A stretch of DNA of 54,617 bases from an uncultured Pelagibacteraceae bacterium (GCA_902521675.1 CABYSP010000009.1:1-54617), one strand, 5' to 3'; shown: positions 9,237-19,123, counted from the stretch's first letter. Numbers and translations are program-made. The notes: generated from the letters alone by a model not told the origin.

Positions 9237-11057
9237 TTATTCAACAGTGACAGATTTAGCCAAATTTCTAGGCTTATCAATGTCGTAACCTTTTTTAAGA
9301 GCAGAGTAGTAAGCAAGTTTTTGAAGCGGAATAGTCAAAAGAAATGGAAGTAAGTCATCATTTGTATTCTCAACTTCAATAGTTTCCCAAATATTTTCTG
9401 ACACAACTTTGTCTTTACTTTTGTTAGTTATCAATAATACCTTCGCTCCTCTAGCAATAACTTCCTGCATATTAGAAATTGTTTTTTTATAATAATTATC
9501 TCTTGGGGCCAAAACAACTACTGGCATGCCCTCTTCTATTAAGGCCAAAGGTCCATGTTTCATTTCGCCAGCTGGATATCCTTCAGCATGAACATATGAA
9601 AGTTCTTTAAGTTTTAATGCACCTTCTAAAGCTATTGGATATGAATACCCTCTTCCTAAAAACATTGAACCCTTTGCTTCGTTAAATGTTGATGATATTG
9701 CCTGGATATCATTATCATAAAGCAGTGTTTTCTCTATTAAGCCAGGCAAAGCTTTTAGGTCTTTAATTTTTTCTTGATATTCTTTTTTTTCAATTTCATT
9801 TCTCATTGATCCAAGTTTTAAAGCTAATATATATAAAACAAGCATTTGACCTAGAAATGCTTTTGTTGATGCAACTCCAATTTCAGGACCACAATGAATT
9901 GGTAAAACAAAATTAGAATCTCTTGCTATTGAGCTTTCAATTACATTAACAACAGCACATGTTTTCATACTGTTTTTGTTACATATATCTAAAGCTGCAT
10001 AAGTATCTGCTGTTTCCCCAGATTGTGAAACAAAGACATATAAAGTGTCTTTTTTAAATCTATTTTTTCTATATCTAAATTCTGACGCTATATCTATATT
10101 GACATCTAAATTTGTAAGTTCTTCAAACCAATATTTTGCCATTAAGCAAGAGTGATACGCTGTTCCACATCCTATTAAGGTAATTGAGTTTATCTCTTCT
10201 ATTTTCCAAGGAAAATTAAAAATATTTATTTCTTTATTTATATTATCTACATATTCTTTAATTCCGGTTTTAATTGTTGTTGGTTGTTCTTCGATTTCTT
10301 TTGCCATGAAATGTTTAAAATGTCCTTTGTCATAACTTGCTTGATCTGATGATAGTTCTAATATTTTTTTATTAACTTTTTTTCCTTCCTCATTAAAAAA
10401 AAGAACTTGATCTTTTTTAACAATGCAAAATTCACCATCATCAAGATAAGTAATTTTATTTGTCATAGATTTTAAAGCATAAGAATCTGATCCTAGGTAG
10501 TTTTCGTTTGGACCATAACCAACAGCTAATGGCGATCCTCTTCTAGCACCAACTAATAAGTCTGGCATATCTTTAAAAACAATGCCAAGAGCAAAACTAC
10601 CATGGAGTTGTTTTAAAGTTTTTGTGATGGCCTCTTCTAATTCTGAATTCTTTAAATGTTCTGTTATTAAATGAACAATTACTTCTGTATCTGTCTGTGA
10701 TTTGAAGTTATGACCTTTATTAATCAAATGTTTTTTTAATATTGTAGAGTTTTCAATAATTCCATTATGAACTACAGATACGTTATGAGAAGAATGGGGA
10801 TGAGCATTTAAACTATTTGGAATTCCATGAGTTGCCCATCTTACATGACCTATACCAATATTTCCTCTTAAGTTTTTTAAATCAAAGTTATTTTCTAAAT
10901 TATCTACTCTACCCTCTGATTTAACTTCATTGATTTCACCATCTGAAAGTGTAGCTATACCTGCTGAGTCATATCCTCTGTACTCTAATTTTTTTAATGA
11001 ATTAATTATATTTGCAGAAACAGGTTTGTTACTTGATATTCCAATAATTCCACACAT
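9237..11057 (-). CDS. glmS: Glutamine-fructose-6-phosphate aminotransferase
   Basis: 606-residue enzyme forming glucosamine 6-phosphate for cell-wall and LPS synthesis. The N-terminal Ntn glutaminase starts MCGIIGI with nucleophile Cys after Met removal, and shows HVRWATHG and VVHNGIIEN. Two SIS sugar-isomerase domains follow, with FVSQSGETADTYA near residue 342, STKAFLGQ, and EGYPAGEMKHGPLALI, ending in the canonical DKPRNLAKSVTVE tail. It is 3 bases downstream of the GlmU acetyltransferase gene, so two steps of UDP-GlcNAc synthesis are coupled. No glmS ribozyme is possible in a 3-base gap. Confidence 0.98.
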   Translation of the reverse strand: MCGIIGISSNKPVSANIINSLKKLEYRGYDSAGIATLSDGEINEVKSEGRVDNLENNFDLKNLRGNIGIGHVRWATHGIPNSLNAHPHSSHNVSVVHNGIIENSTILKKHLINKGHNFKSQTDTEVIVHLITEHLKNSELEEAITKTLKQLHGSFALGIVFKDMPDLLVGARRGSPLAVGYGPNENYLGSDSYALKSMTNKITYLDDGEFCIVKKDQVLFFNEEGKKVNKKILELSSDQASYDKGHFKHFMAKEIEEQPTTIKTGIKEYVDNINKEINIFNFPWKIEEINSITLIGCGTAYHSCLMAKYWFEELTNLDVNIDIASEFRYRKNRFKKDTLYVFVSQSGETADTYAALDICNKNSMKTCAVVNVIESSIARDSNFVLPIHCGPEIGVASTKAFLGQMLVLYILALKLGSMRNEIEKKEYQEKIKDLKALPGLIEKTLLYDNDIQAISSTFNEAKGSMFLGRGYSYPIALEGALKLKELSYVHAEGYPAGEMKHGPLALIEEGMPVVVLAPRDNYYKKTISNMQEVIARGAKVLLITNKSKDKVVSENIWETIEVENTNDDLLPFLLTIPLQKLAYYSALKKGYDIDKPRNLAKSVTVE

Positions 11058-11060
11058 AAA

Positions 11061-11672
11061 TTACTTTTTCTTTCCTTTGTAATTCTTAACTTCTAATTGT
11101 GGCGATCTTGTTAGTGCTAAAGATTTTTTTTTAACATTTTTTGTTATTACTGATCCAGCTCCAACGATACTATCTTTGTTTATAGTAATTGGAGCAACTA
11201 AAGAAGAGTTTGAGCCTATAAATACTTTGTCTTTAATTTTTGTCTTATTTTTATTTGCTCCATCATAATTACAAGTAATTGTGCCTGCTCCAATGTTTAC
11301 TAATTTTCCTATTTGAGTATCTCCAACATAAGATAAATGATTTACTTTAGATTTATTTCCTATAGTACTTTTTTTAATCTCTACAAAATTACCTACTTTA
11401 GATCCTTCTTTTAAAATTGTATCAGGTCTTATTCTGGCGTATGGACCAATCTCAACTTTATTTTCAATTTTACAAGATTCTAAATGTGAAAAAGATTTTA
11501 TAATTACATTATTCCCAATTTTTACCTTAGAGCCTATAACAACATAAGGTTCTATAGTCACATTATTTCCAATCTTGGTGTCTTTTGAAAAAAAAATAGT
11601 CTCTGGACCAATCATCTTTACACCTGAGTTTATAAATTTTTCTCTAAGTTTTTTTTGATTTAAAACTTTCAT
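11061..11672 (-). CDS. glmU: GlmU acetyltransferase half only (stand-alone left-handed beta-helix domain)
   Basis: 203-residue protein matching the C-terminal half of GlmU, which acetylates glucosamine 1-phosphate. Hexapeptide repeats run from about residue 30 to 180. The catalytic block VNHLSYVGDTQIG (His112) and NIGAGTITCNYDGANK are intact, as is the C-terminal TRSPQLEVKNY. The uridyltransferase half (about 230 residues) is absent. An in-frame TAA lies directly upstream of the ATG and only 69 bases separate it from the divergent gph, so this is not a misplaced start. UDP-GlcNAc pyrophosphorylase activity must come from another gene or the pathway is split. Confidence 0.88.
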   Translation of the reverse strand: MKVLNQKKLREKFINSGVKMIGPETIFFSKDTKIGNNVTIEPYVVIGSKVKIGNNVIIKSFSHLESCKIENKVEIGPYARIRPDTILKEGSKVGNFVEIKKSTIGNKSKVNHLSYVGDTQIGKLVNIGAGTITCNYDGANKNKTKIKDKVFIGSNSSLVAPITINKDSIVGAGSVITKNVKKKSLALTRSPQLEVKNYKGKKK

Positions 11673-11741
11673 TTAAAATTGATTTACATTAAGTATATAA
11701 ATTGATTAATTCACAATTTATTTCTTTAAAATACTTTTAAA

Positions 11742-12422
11742 ATGAAACAAAAATTTACAATTTTATTTGATTTAGATGGTACCTTGGTAGATACAGCACC
11801 TGATCTAATGCTTGCTCATAACCATGTTATGAGGAAATTTGGATACCCTACAAAATCTCTTGATGAACTTAAAAGTGCTGTCGGTCAAGGAGCAGGAGCA
11901 ATGATTGGTAGATCTATATGGAGCCAAGCCAAAAAAGAGTTAACTTCGATTAATGAGAAAATTAAAAATAAAATGACAGATGAGTTTATTTCATATTATG
12001 GAAATAATATTTTAAATGAAAGTACTTTGATGCCTGGTGTAAAAGATTTTTTAAATTGGTGTAAAAAAGAAAATATATCAATGGCTGTATGTACTAATAA
12101 AACTGAACATCTTGCAGTAGATCTTCTAAAAAAAATTGGTATTCATGATTACTTTGAGTATGTTGCTGGTTACAATACTTTTGATTATTGCAAACCTGAT
12201 CCAAGGCACATAACAACAATCATAGAAATTTTAGATGGTAGTAAAAATAAATCAATTATGATTGGCGATAGTGAGTCAGATGCAAATGCTGCTAAAGCGG
12301 CAGAAATCCCAATGATTTTATTAGAAGATGGATATACTGAAAAAAATATTGATGAAATTTATCATAATCACTTAATAAAAGACTTTGTAGGTATTGAAAA
12401 AATAGTATCTAAATATCTTTAA
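11742..12422 (+). CDS. gph: HAD-family phosphoglycolate phosphatase-like hydrolase
   Basis: 226-residue HAD phosphatase. The nucleophile motif is DLDGTLVDTAPDL (Asp10, Asp12), motif II is the VCTNKT block, and motif IV is GDSESDANAAKAA near residue 176. The cap insertion between motifs I and II is alpha-helical, as in Gph. The expected role is removing 2-phosphoglycolate formed during DNA repair or oxygenation, but HAD substrate ranges are broad. It is divergent from the glmU-glmS run and lies 53 bases upstream of prpD. Confidence 0.85.
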   Translation: MKQKFTILFDLDGTLVDTAPDLMLAHNHVMRKFGYPTKSLDELKSAVGQGAGAMIGRSIWSQAKKELTSINEKIKNKMTDEFISYYGNNILNESTLMPGVKDFLNWCKKENISMAVCTNKTEHLAVDLLKKIGIHDYFEYVAGYNTFDYCKPDPRHITTIIEILDGSKNKSIMIGDSESDANAAKAAEIPMILLEDGYTEKNIDEIYHNHLIKDFVGIEKIVSKYL

Positions 12423-12475
12423 TATTGATTAATTTATTTTAACTATTAAAACAAAATCACAAATTAGGAGTTATT

Positions 12476-13978
12476 TTGTTATTACATACAGTTAAAGTAT
12501 ATCCATCAAAAATTAATCTTCCAAAAAAGAATCAGCTTGCTTGGAAAATAGCAGAGATAGCTAGTGATAATGCCAAATTAAATAAAGATGCTATTGAAAT
12601 GGTTATCAATAGAATTATTGATAATGCTTCTGTTGCGATCGCCTCTTTAAACAGAAAACCTGTAATTTCATCTAGAGAAATGGCTTTAAGACACTCTAGA
12701 AAAAATGGTGCAACTTTATTTGGTGTAAACTCAAAATTAAAATTTGATTGTGAATGGGCAGCATGGTCAAACGGAACAGCTGTTAGAGAATTAGATTTTC
12801 ATGATACTTTTTTAGCTGCTGATTATAGTCATCCAGGTGACAATATTCCTCCACTTATTAGTGTAGCACAACAAAATAAAAAAAATGGATTAGATTTAAT
12901 AAGGGGAATAATTACTGCGTATGAAGTTCAGGTAAATTTAGTTAAAGGTATTTGTTTACACAAACATAAAGTTGATCACATTGCTCATTTAGGTCCTAGT
13001 GTAGCTGCTGGATTAGGAACAATGTTAAAATTAAATACTGAAACTATTTATCAAGCTGTTCAACAAGCATTACACACAACAATATCTACAAGACAATCTA
13101 GAAAAGGAGAAATTTCAAGTTGGAAAGCTTATGCTCCTGCGCATGCGGGTAAACTTGGTATAGAAGCTGTAGACAGAGCCATGAGAGGTGAAGGCGCTCC
13201 AAGTCCAATATACGAAGGTGAAGATAGTGTCATAGCTAGAATATTGGATGGTAAAAAAGCAAAATATAAAGTCCCTTTACCAAAAAAAGGTGAAAGTAAA
13301 AAAGCTATTTTAGAGACATATACAAAAGAATATTCTGCAGAATATCAGTCTCAAGCCTTAATAGATCTAGCTAAAAAACTAAAAACAAAAATTCCAAATT
13401 TAAATCTAATTAAAAAAATTGATATTTTTACAAGTCATCACACTCATTATGTAATTGGAACAGGTGCTAATGATCCACAAAAAATGGATCCTAATGCCAG
13501 TAGAGAAACTCTTGATCATTCTATTATGTATATTTTTGCTGTGGCTTTAGAAGATGGAGATTGGCATCATGTTAAATCTTATACAAAAACTAGAGCTAAT
13601 AGGAAAAGCACCATTAAGATTTGGAGATCAATAAAAACTTATGAAGATAAGAAATGGACAAAAAAATATCATGATCCAAATCCAAAAAATAAAGCATTTG
13701 GTGCTAAAGTAGTAGTAACGCTTAATAATGGAAAAAAAATAAAAGAGGAACTAGACAGAGCAGATGCACATCCATATGGAGCTAGACCATTTAAGAGAAA
13801 AAATTATATTAATAAATTTTTAAATTTAACTGATGGTATTTTAAATAAAAAAGAGAGTGATCGTTTTTTAAAAACAGTACAAAATTTAAAAAATTTAAAA
13901 TCCGGTCAACTTCACAAATTAAATATTGTGGTTAAAAAGAGTAAATTAAAAAGAAATAATAAAAAAGGAATTTTTTAA
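12476..13978 (+). CDS. prpD: 2-methylcitrate dehydratase
   Basis: 500-residue MmgE/PrpD-family protein that dehydrates 2-methylcitrate in propionyl-CoA oxidation. Characteristic stretches are [53 protein letters not shown] and the C-terminal [13 protein letters not shown]. The start is TTG at 12476, chosen because an AGGAG Shine-Dalgarno sequence (12466-12470) stands 5 bases before it and no ATG gives the conserved N-terminus. It overlaps prpB by one base, and prpB overlaps prpC by one, so the three form a tight operon. The C-terminus is very lysine-rich. Confidence 0.93.
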   Translation: MLLHTVKVYPSKINLPKKNQLAWKIAEIASDNAKLNKDAIEMVINRIIDNASVAIASLNRKPVISSREMALRHSRKNGATLFGVNSKLKFDCEWAAWSNGTAVRELDFHDTFLAADYSHPGDNIPPLISVAQQNKKNGLDLIRGIITAYEVQVNLVKGICLHKHKVDHIAHLGPSVAAGLGTMLKLNTETIYQAVQQALHTTISTRQSRKGEISSWKAYAPAHAGKLGIEAVDRAMRGEGAPSPIYEGEDSVIARILDGKKAKYKVPLPKKGESKKAILETYTKEYSAEYQSQALIDLAKKLKTKIPNLNLIKKIDIFTSHHTHYVIGTGANDPQKMDPNASRETLDHSIMYIFAVALEDGDWHHVKSYTKTRANRKSTIKIWRSIKTYEDKKWTKKYHDPNPKNKAFGAKVVVTLNNGKKIKEELDRADAHPYGARPFKRKNYINKFLNLTDGILNKKESDRFLKTVQNLKNLKSGQLHKLNIVVKKSKLKRNNKKGIF

Positions 13979-14874
13979 TGCACTTTGTAGAAAAAGAACC
14001 AAGTCAAAAAAGATTAGATTTTGATCAAAAATTAAAATCAAATAAAATATTAAGAGTTCCCGGTGCTTATAATCCACTCACAGCTAAATTAATTGAAGAA
14101 ATTGGATATGATGCAGTTTATGTATCTGGTGGAGTAATGGCTAATGATCTTGGTTTTCCTGACATTGGTTTAACAACACTGCAAGATGTTGCTACAAGAT
14201 CTTATTTAATTTCTAGAGTTACTAATCTTCCAACAATAGTTGATATCGATACAGGATTTAAATCTTGTAAAGAAACTATAGAAACATTTGAAGAATTTGG
14301 AATAACAGGTGTCCACTTAGAGGATCAGATTGAAAGAAAAAGATGTGGGCATCTTGATAATAAAGAACTTATTTCAACTGATGCTATGGTTAAAAAAATT
14401 AAAGAATGTGTTACTGCTAAAAAAGATCAAAATTTTAAAATTATAGCACGTTCAGATGCCAAAAGTGTTGAAGGAATTGATAAAATGATTGAAAGATGTA
14501 AGACATATATTGATGCAGGTGCTGAAATAATATTCCCAGAAGCTCTTGAAGATGAAAAAGATTTTGAAAAAGTTCGTAAAGAATTGTCTGGTTACTTGCT
14601 AGCTAATATGACTGAATTTGGTAAATCTAAACTATTTAATTATAAAGAATTGGAAAATCTTGGCTATAATATTGTTATTTATCCAGTAACAACACAAAGA
14701 TTAGCGATGAAAAATGTTGAAGATGGATTAAGAGACATTTATGCAAATGGACATCAAAACAATATTATAGATAAGATGCAAACTAGAAAAAGACTTTATG
14801 AATTAGTTGATTATGAAAAATATAATTCATTAGATGAGAAAATTTATAATTTTAATACAGAAGGACATGAATAA
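13978..14874 (+). CDS. prpB: 2-methylisocitrate lyase
   Basis: 298-residue ICL/PEP-mutase-family enzyme that splits 2-methylisocitrate into pyruvate and succinate. The catalytic KRCGH motif (121-125) is exact for isocitrate/methylisocitrate lyases; VDIDTGF (88-94) and the ARSDAKSVEG block bind metal and substrate. Length matches PrpB (about 295) rather than the longer AceA. Its position between prpD and prpC, with one-base overlaps on both sides, fixes the pathway role. Confidence 0.95.
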   Translation: MHFVEKEPSQKRLDFDQKLKSNKILRVPGAYNPLTAKLIEEIGYDAVYVSGGVMANDLGFPDIGLTTLQDVATRSYLISRVTNLPTIVDIDTGFKSCKETIETFEEFGITGVHLEDQIERKRCGHLDNKELISTDAMVKKIKECVTAKKDQNFKIIARSDAKSVEGIDKMIERCKTYIDAGAEIIFPEALEDEKDFEKVRKELSGYLLANMTEFGKSKLFNYKELENLGYNIVIYPVTTQRLAMKNVEDGLRDIYANGHQNNIIDKMQTRKRLYELVDYEKYNSLDEKIYNFNTEGHE

Positions 14875-15998
14875 TGAGTGATGATATCAAGAAGGGATTA
14901 CTGGGCATTGTTGTGGATGAAACAGAGGTTTCAAAAGTAATGCCTGAGATTAATTCGCTTACTTATAGGGGGTATGCTGCTCAAGATTTATGTGAGTATT
15001 GTAGATTTGAGGAGGTTGCTTATTTAATTTTAAATAAAGATTTACCAAATACTATTGAGCTTAGAAAATTTGAGAAAGAAGAAAGAAATCATAGGGAGTT
15101 AACTAAAAATTTATATGAGATTATTAGGCATATGCCAAAAAAATCTCATCCGATGGATGTAGCTAGGACTGCTGTAAGTGTAATGGGATTGGAAGATAAA
15201 GAGACCACCGATTCTTCACCTAAAGCAAATATGAGAAAAGCCCTAAGAATTTTTGCAAAAACTCCTACAGCACTAGCTGCTTTTTACAGAATAAGGAAAG
15301 GAAAAAAAATTATTAAACCAAAAAAAACTTTAACTTTTGCTGAAAACTTTTTCTATATGTGTTTTGGAAAAGTACCTCGGAAAGAAATTGTTAAGGCTTT
15401 TGATGTATCTCTAATTCTTTATGCTGAGCATAGTTTTAATGTTTCTACATTTACGGCAAGAACAATCACTAGCAGTTTGTCTGATATACATGGGGCAATA
15501 ACAGGTGCAATCGCCAGTTTAAAAGGCCCTCTTCACGGTGGAGCTAATGAAGAAGTGATGCATATGATGAATAAAATTAAAAAGCCTGAAAATGCCTTAA
15601 AGTGGATAAATAACGCCTTAAAAAATAAAGAAGTGGTAATGGGATTTGGACATAGAGTTTATAAATCAGGTGATTCTAGAGTTCCAACCATGAGGAAGTA
15701 TTTTGCAAAAGTTGCAAAAATTAAGAAAGATAAAAAATTCGAAAAAATTTACGATATTGTTGAAAGGGTAATGATAAAAGAAAAAAATATATATCCTAAT
15801 GTAGACTATCCTACAGGACCTACTTATCATTTAATGGGATTTGAAACTGATTTTTTTACCCCAATATTTGTAATTTCAAGAATAACAGGTTGGTCTGCTC
15901 ACATAATGGAACAACATGCTGCTAACAAACTAATTAGACCTTTAGCTAGTTACAAAGGTAACAAGCATCGAAAAGTGATGCAGTTAAATCAAAGATAA
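14874..15998 (+). CDS. prpC: 2-methylcitrate synthase
   Basis: 374-residue citrate-synthase-family enzyme condensing propionyl-CoA with oxaloacetate. Active-site parts visible are SDIHGAITGAIASLKGP with the LHGGANEE histidine and MGFGHRVYK near residue 256. The short length and the N-terminal KKGLLGIVVDETEVSKV opening match PrpC rather than GltA (about 430). It ends the prpDBC operon; the convergent nrdB stop is 5 bases away. No propionyl-CoA synthetase or PrpR-type regulator is nearby. Confidence 0.95.
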   Translation: MSDDIKKGLLGIVVDETEVSKVMPEINSLTYRGYAAQDLCEYCRFEEVAYLILNKDLPNTIELRKFEKEERNHRELTKNLYEIIRHMPKKSHPMDVARTAVSVMGLEDKETTDSSPKANMRKALRIFAKTPTALAAFYRIRKGKKIIKPKKTLTFAENFFYMCFGKVPRKEIVKAFDVSLILYAEHSFNVSTFTARTITSSLSDIHGAITGAIASLKGPLHGGANEEVMHMMNKIKKPENALKWINNALKNKEVVMGFGHRVYKSGDSRVPTMRKYFAKVAKIKKDKKFEKIYDIVERVMIKEKNIYPNVDYPTGPTYHLMGFETDFFTPIFVISRITGWSAHIMEQHAANKLIRPLASYKGNKHRKVMQLNQR

Positions 15999-16003
15999 TT
16001 TTT

Positions 16004-17020
16004 TTAACTAAAAGCTTCTGCCCAAGTACCCTGTGTTGATGCTTTAGAATATTCGGTCGCTCTACCTTCGAAGAAATTCATATGCTCAACTGCATTAAGC
16101 ATTGTATCAAGCCAAGTTAGTGGGTTTTTTTGAATATCATAAATTGGCTCTAATCCTAATTGAATAAGTCGTCTATTCGCAATGAACCTAATATAACCTT
16201 TAACCTCTTGCGCAGTTAAACCTTCCATCGGACCCATTTCAAAGGCTAAATCGATAAAGGCATCTTCATGCTCAACAATTGTTCTACAAGCTTCATAAAG
16301 TTCTTTTTTAAGTTTAGGTGTCCAGATTTCAGGATTTTCTTTTATAAACTCCTTAAAAATTCTGATCATAGAATTACAATGAAGTGTTTCATCTCTTACA
16401 GACCAAGTAACTATCTGTCCCATTCCTTTCATTTTATTGTGTCTTGGAAAATTTAACAAAATAGCAAAACTTGCAAATAACTGTAATCCTTCTGTAAAAG
16501 CACTAAACACTGCAACTGTCTTTGCAATATCCTCTTTGGAATTTACGTTGAAACCCTGCATATAATCGTACTTGTCTTTCATCTCTTTGTATTTCATGAA
16601 AGCTGAATATTCTGACTCAGGCATACCAATTGTATCTAAAAGATGAGAGTAAGCTGCTACATGGACTGTTTCCATTGCAGCGAACGCCGTCATCATCATT
16701 AATACTTCTGTTGGTTTAAATACAGTTGTGTAATGTCTTAAATAACAATTGTTAACCTCTACATCAGCTTGAGTAAAAAATCTAAAAATTTGAGTGAGTA
16801 GATTTTTTTCTGGTTGCGAAAGATTTTTTTGCCAGTCTCTAACATCATCTCCGAGAGGAACCTCTTCTGGTAACCAATGAATTCTTTGTTGAGTTAACCA
16901 AGCATCATAGCACCAAGGATATCTAAAAGGTTTATAAACAGGGTTTTCAACTAGTAATCCCATTTTTTTTGGTTGAATAATTTCTTTATTTATTTTTTCT
17001 GCTACTGACATGATAGACAC
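16004..17020 (-). CDS. nrdB: Ribonucleoside-diphosphate reductase beta subunit, class I
   Basis: 338-residue di-iron subunit that holds the tyrosyl radical for deoxynucleotide synthesis. Likely metal and radical residues are Asp86 (TQADVEVNN), Glu117, His120 and Tyr124 (METVHVAAYSH), then TEGLQLFASF and RDETLHCNSM. The canonical Tyr is present, so a standard radical centre is expected. The start lies inside nrdA (19-base overlap), giving translational coupling. A second in-frame Met at residue 4 is an alternative start. Confidence 0.95.
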   Translation of the reverse strand: MSIMSVAEKINKEIIQPKKMGLLVENPVYKPFRYPWCYDAWLTQQRIHWLPEEVPLGDDVRDWQKNLSQPEKNLLTQIFRFFTQADVEVNNCYLRHYTTVFKPTEVLMMMTAFAAMETVHVAAYSHLLDTIGMPESEYSAFMKYKEMKDKYDYMQGFNVNSKEDIAKTVAVFSAFTEGLQLFASFAILLNFPRHNKMKGMGQIVTWSVRDETLHCNSMIRIFKEFIKENPEIWTPKLKKELYEACRTIVEHEDAFIDLAFEMGPMEGLTAQEVKGYIRFIANRRLIQLGLEPIYDIQKNPLTWLDTMLNAVEHMNFFEGRATEYSKASTQGTWAEAFS

Positions 17021-18942
17021 TCCTCGTATTCTGGCTCTTCGTTAGATTGTTGATTTTTAGATTTATAAACATTTGCTGTAATATCAGTTGATTTAGCATC
17101 GTTAATATTTTCAGCTCGTTGAATTGATTTTGATCTACAGTAATAAAGGCTCTTTAAACCTTTCTTCCAAGCATCAAAATGAATTTTATGTAATTCTTTC
17201 TTATGGACATCTGCTGGTAAAAACAAATTTACTGACTGAGCTTGTGAAATAAATGGAGTTCTATCTCCACTTAGCTCGATTATCCAATTTTGATTAAGTT
17301 CAAAAGCAGTTTTAAATACATCTTTTTCTAGATCTGTAAGGAAATCCAAATGGTTTACCGATCCTTGGTTTGTGGTAATTGTAGACCATGTTTCATCGTC
17401 ATTTTTACCATGTCCTTCCAATATTTCCTCTAAATATCTATTTCTAACATTAAAAGAACCCGATAAAGTTTTGTGGGTATAGCTGTTTGCAGCAATTGGC
17501 TCTACTCCCGGTGATGCTCCTCCACAAATAATTGAGATTGAAGCAGTTGGAGCGATTGCTGTCTTGTTAGAAAATCTTTCTCTATAACCATACTCCGCTG
17601 CATCTGGACATGCACCTCTCTCTTCAGCCAAATCTTTAGAAGCTTGATTAACTTTCTCATGAATATTTTTAAATATTTTTTTATTCCATGATTTTGCCAT
17701 CACTGACTCCAGTGGAATTCTATTTTTTTGTAAAAATGAGTGAAAACCCATCACACCTAATCCAACGCTTCTTTCTCTTTCCGCAGAATATTTTGCATCT
17801 TTAAATTGATCTGGTGCTTTATTAATGAAATCGGATAAAACATTATCTAAAAATCTCATCACATCACTAATCATATCTGGATCATCTTTCCATTCATCAT
17901 ATTTTTCTAAATTTAACGAAGACAAACAGCATACTGCTGTTCTATCTCTTCCATCTTTATCAATTCCAGTTGGCAAAGTTATTTCACTACATAAGTTAGA
18001 AGTTTTAACTGTAAGATTTGCTAGCTTGTGATGTTGTGGAATTTGTCTGTTAACAGTATCAATATAAATTATATATGGTTCTCCAGTTTCAATTCTTGCT
18101 GTTAATAATCTTATCCATAAATTTCTTGCAGAAATAGTTTGTTGAACACTTCCATCAGCAGGACTTTTTAATGCCCATTGTTCATCTGTTTCTACAGCTC
18201 TCATAAATGCATCAGAAACTAAAACACCATGATGTAAATTTAATGCTTTTCTATTAGGATCACCACCTGTTGGTCTTCTCATTTCAATAAACTCTTCTAT
18301 TTCAGGATGATCTATCGGAAGATAACATGCAGCAGAACCTCTTCTTAATGACCCTTGGCTAATTGCCATAGTCAAAGAATCCATAACTTTTATAAAAGGT
18401 ATTATTCCAGAAGTTTTTCCAACTCTTCCTATTTTTTCACCAATAGATCTTAAGTTACCCCAGTAGCTTCCAATTCCTCCACCCTTCGCTGCTAACCAAA
18501 CATTCTCACTCCATAAATCAAGAATGCCTCCTAAGCTATCAGATGCCTCATTTAAAAAACATGAAATTGGTAAACCTCTTTTTGTACCACCATTTGACAA
18601 AACTGGTGTTGCTGGCATGAACCAAAGATTGCTTATGTAATTATAAATTCTTTGTGCGTGTAAATTATCATCTGCATATGTGCTTGCTACTCTTGCAAAC
18701 AAATCTTGGTAAGATTCGTTTAAACCTAGATATCTATCTTTTAAAGTTGCTTTACCAAAGTCAGTAAGGTTTGCATCTCTTGATCGGTCAATTTTAATTA
18801 TAATGCCTTTATCATTTTGAAATAATTCTGTTTCATTATTTAAGGAAAAAAGATCAGGCTTATTTATTTTAGAAACTTCTTTAACTGCTGGGCTATATTC
18901 AGAGACAGCTTTTTTGAGGGCCTGAGAAAGAATCTTATTCAT
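17002..18942 (-). CDS. nrdA: Ribonucleoside-diphosphate reductase alpha subunit, class I
   Basis: 646-residue catalytic subunit. Active-site cysteines lie in NLCSEITLP (near 317) and VCCLSSLNL (near 340); APTASISIICGGASPGVEP is the phosphate-binding loop, YYCRSKSIQRA follows, and the redox-active tail is ECLSCQ at the extreme C-terminus. E. coli NrdA is about 760 residues; the missing length is largely at the N-terminus, where no ATP-cone is recognisable, so overall activity control by dATP may be absent. The gene overlaps nrdB by 19 bases and has paired palindromes upstream at 18976-19022. Confidence 0.95.
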   Translation of the reverse strand: MNKILSQALKKAVSEYSPAVKEVSKINKPDLFSLNNETELFQNDKGIIIKIDRSRDANLTDFGKATLKDRYLGLNESYQDLFARVASTYADDNLHAQRIYNYISNLWFMPATPVLSNGGTKRGLPISCFLNEASDSLGGILDLWSENVWLAAKGGGIGSYWGNLRSIGEKIGRVGKTSGIIPFIKVMDSLTMAISQGSLRRGSAACYLPIDHPEIEEFIEMRRPTGGDPNRKALNLHHGVLVSDAFMRAVETDEQWALKSPADGSVQQTISARNLWIRLLTARIETGEPYIIYIDTVNRQIPQHHKLANLTVKTSNLCSEITLPTGIDKDGRDRTAVCCLSSLNLEKYDEWKDDPDMISDVMRFLDNVLSDFINKAPDQFKDAKYSAERERSVGLGVMGFHSFLQKNRIPLESVMAKSWNKKIFKNIHEKVNQASKDLAEERGACPDAAEYGYRERFSNKTAIAPTASISIICGGASPGVEPIAANSYTHKTLSGSFNVRNRYLEEILEGHGKNDDETWSTITTNQGSVNHLDFLTDLEKDVFKTAFELNQNWIIELSGDRTPFISQAQSVNLFLPADVHKKELHKIHFDAWKKGLKSLYYCRSKSIQRAENINDAKSTDITANVYKSKNQQSNEEPEYEECLSCQ

Positions 18943-18975
18943 AAAAGTTTAATATATTTTGTTATTAATACGAAA

Positions 18976-18990
18976 ACAACTATATGTTGT
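18976..18990. promoter_or_regulatory. Probable NrdR box, nrdA-distal? first palindrome
   Basis: A 15-base palindrome with arms ACAAC and GTTGT around TATAT, 34 bases upstream of the nrdA start codon. Its form resembles the AT-centred NrdR boxes found in front of bacterial ribonucleotide reductase operons. A second palindrome with the same arm length lies 32 bases away centre to centre. The assignment is inference from position, shape and spacing. Confidence 0.6.
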
Positions 18991-19007
18991 AGGCGTTTGC
19001 TGTAAAT

Positions 19008-19022
19008 ATACTAAATAAGTAT
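19008..19022. promoter_or_regulatory. Probable NrdR box, second palindrome
   Basis: A 15-base palindrome with arms ATACT and AGTAT around AAATA. Its centre (19015) is 32 bases, about three helical turns, from that of the first palindrome (18983), the spacing usual for cooperative NrdR binding. It is further from nrdA and closer to the divergent phosphomannomutase gene, whose start is 101 bases away. Confidence 0.55.
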
Positions 19023-19123
19023 TTCGACAACAGAACATTTATAGAACGCGACAATTTGATAATCAATAAAAAAATAAAATTTTTTTCAAGAAATTAACAT
19101 AATAAACAGTAAATAAATAACCA

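Noticed and set aside
11673-11741. Frameshifted or broken uridyltransferase half upstream of the GlmU fragment
   Set aside because: Only 69 bases separate it from divergent gph, with an in-frame stop codon next to the ATG; no remnant is visible.
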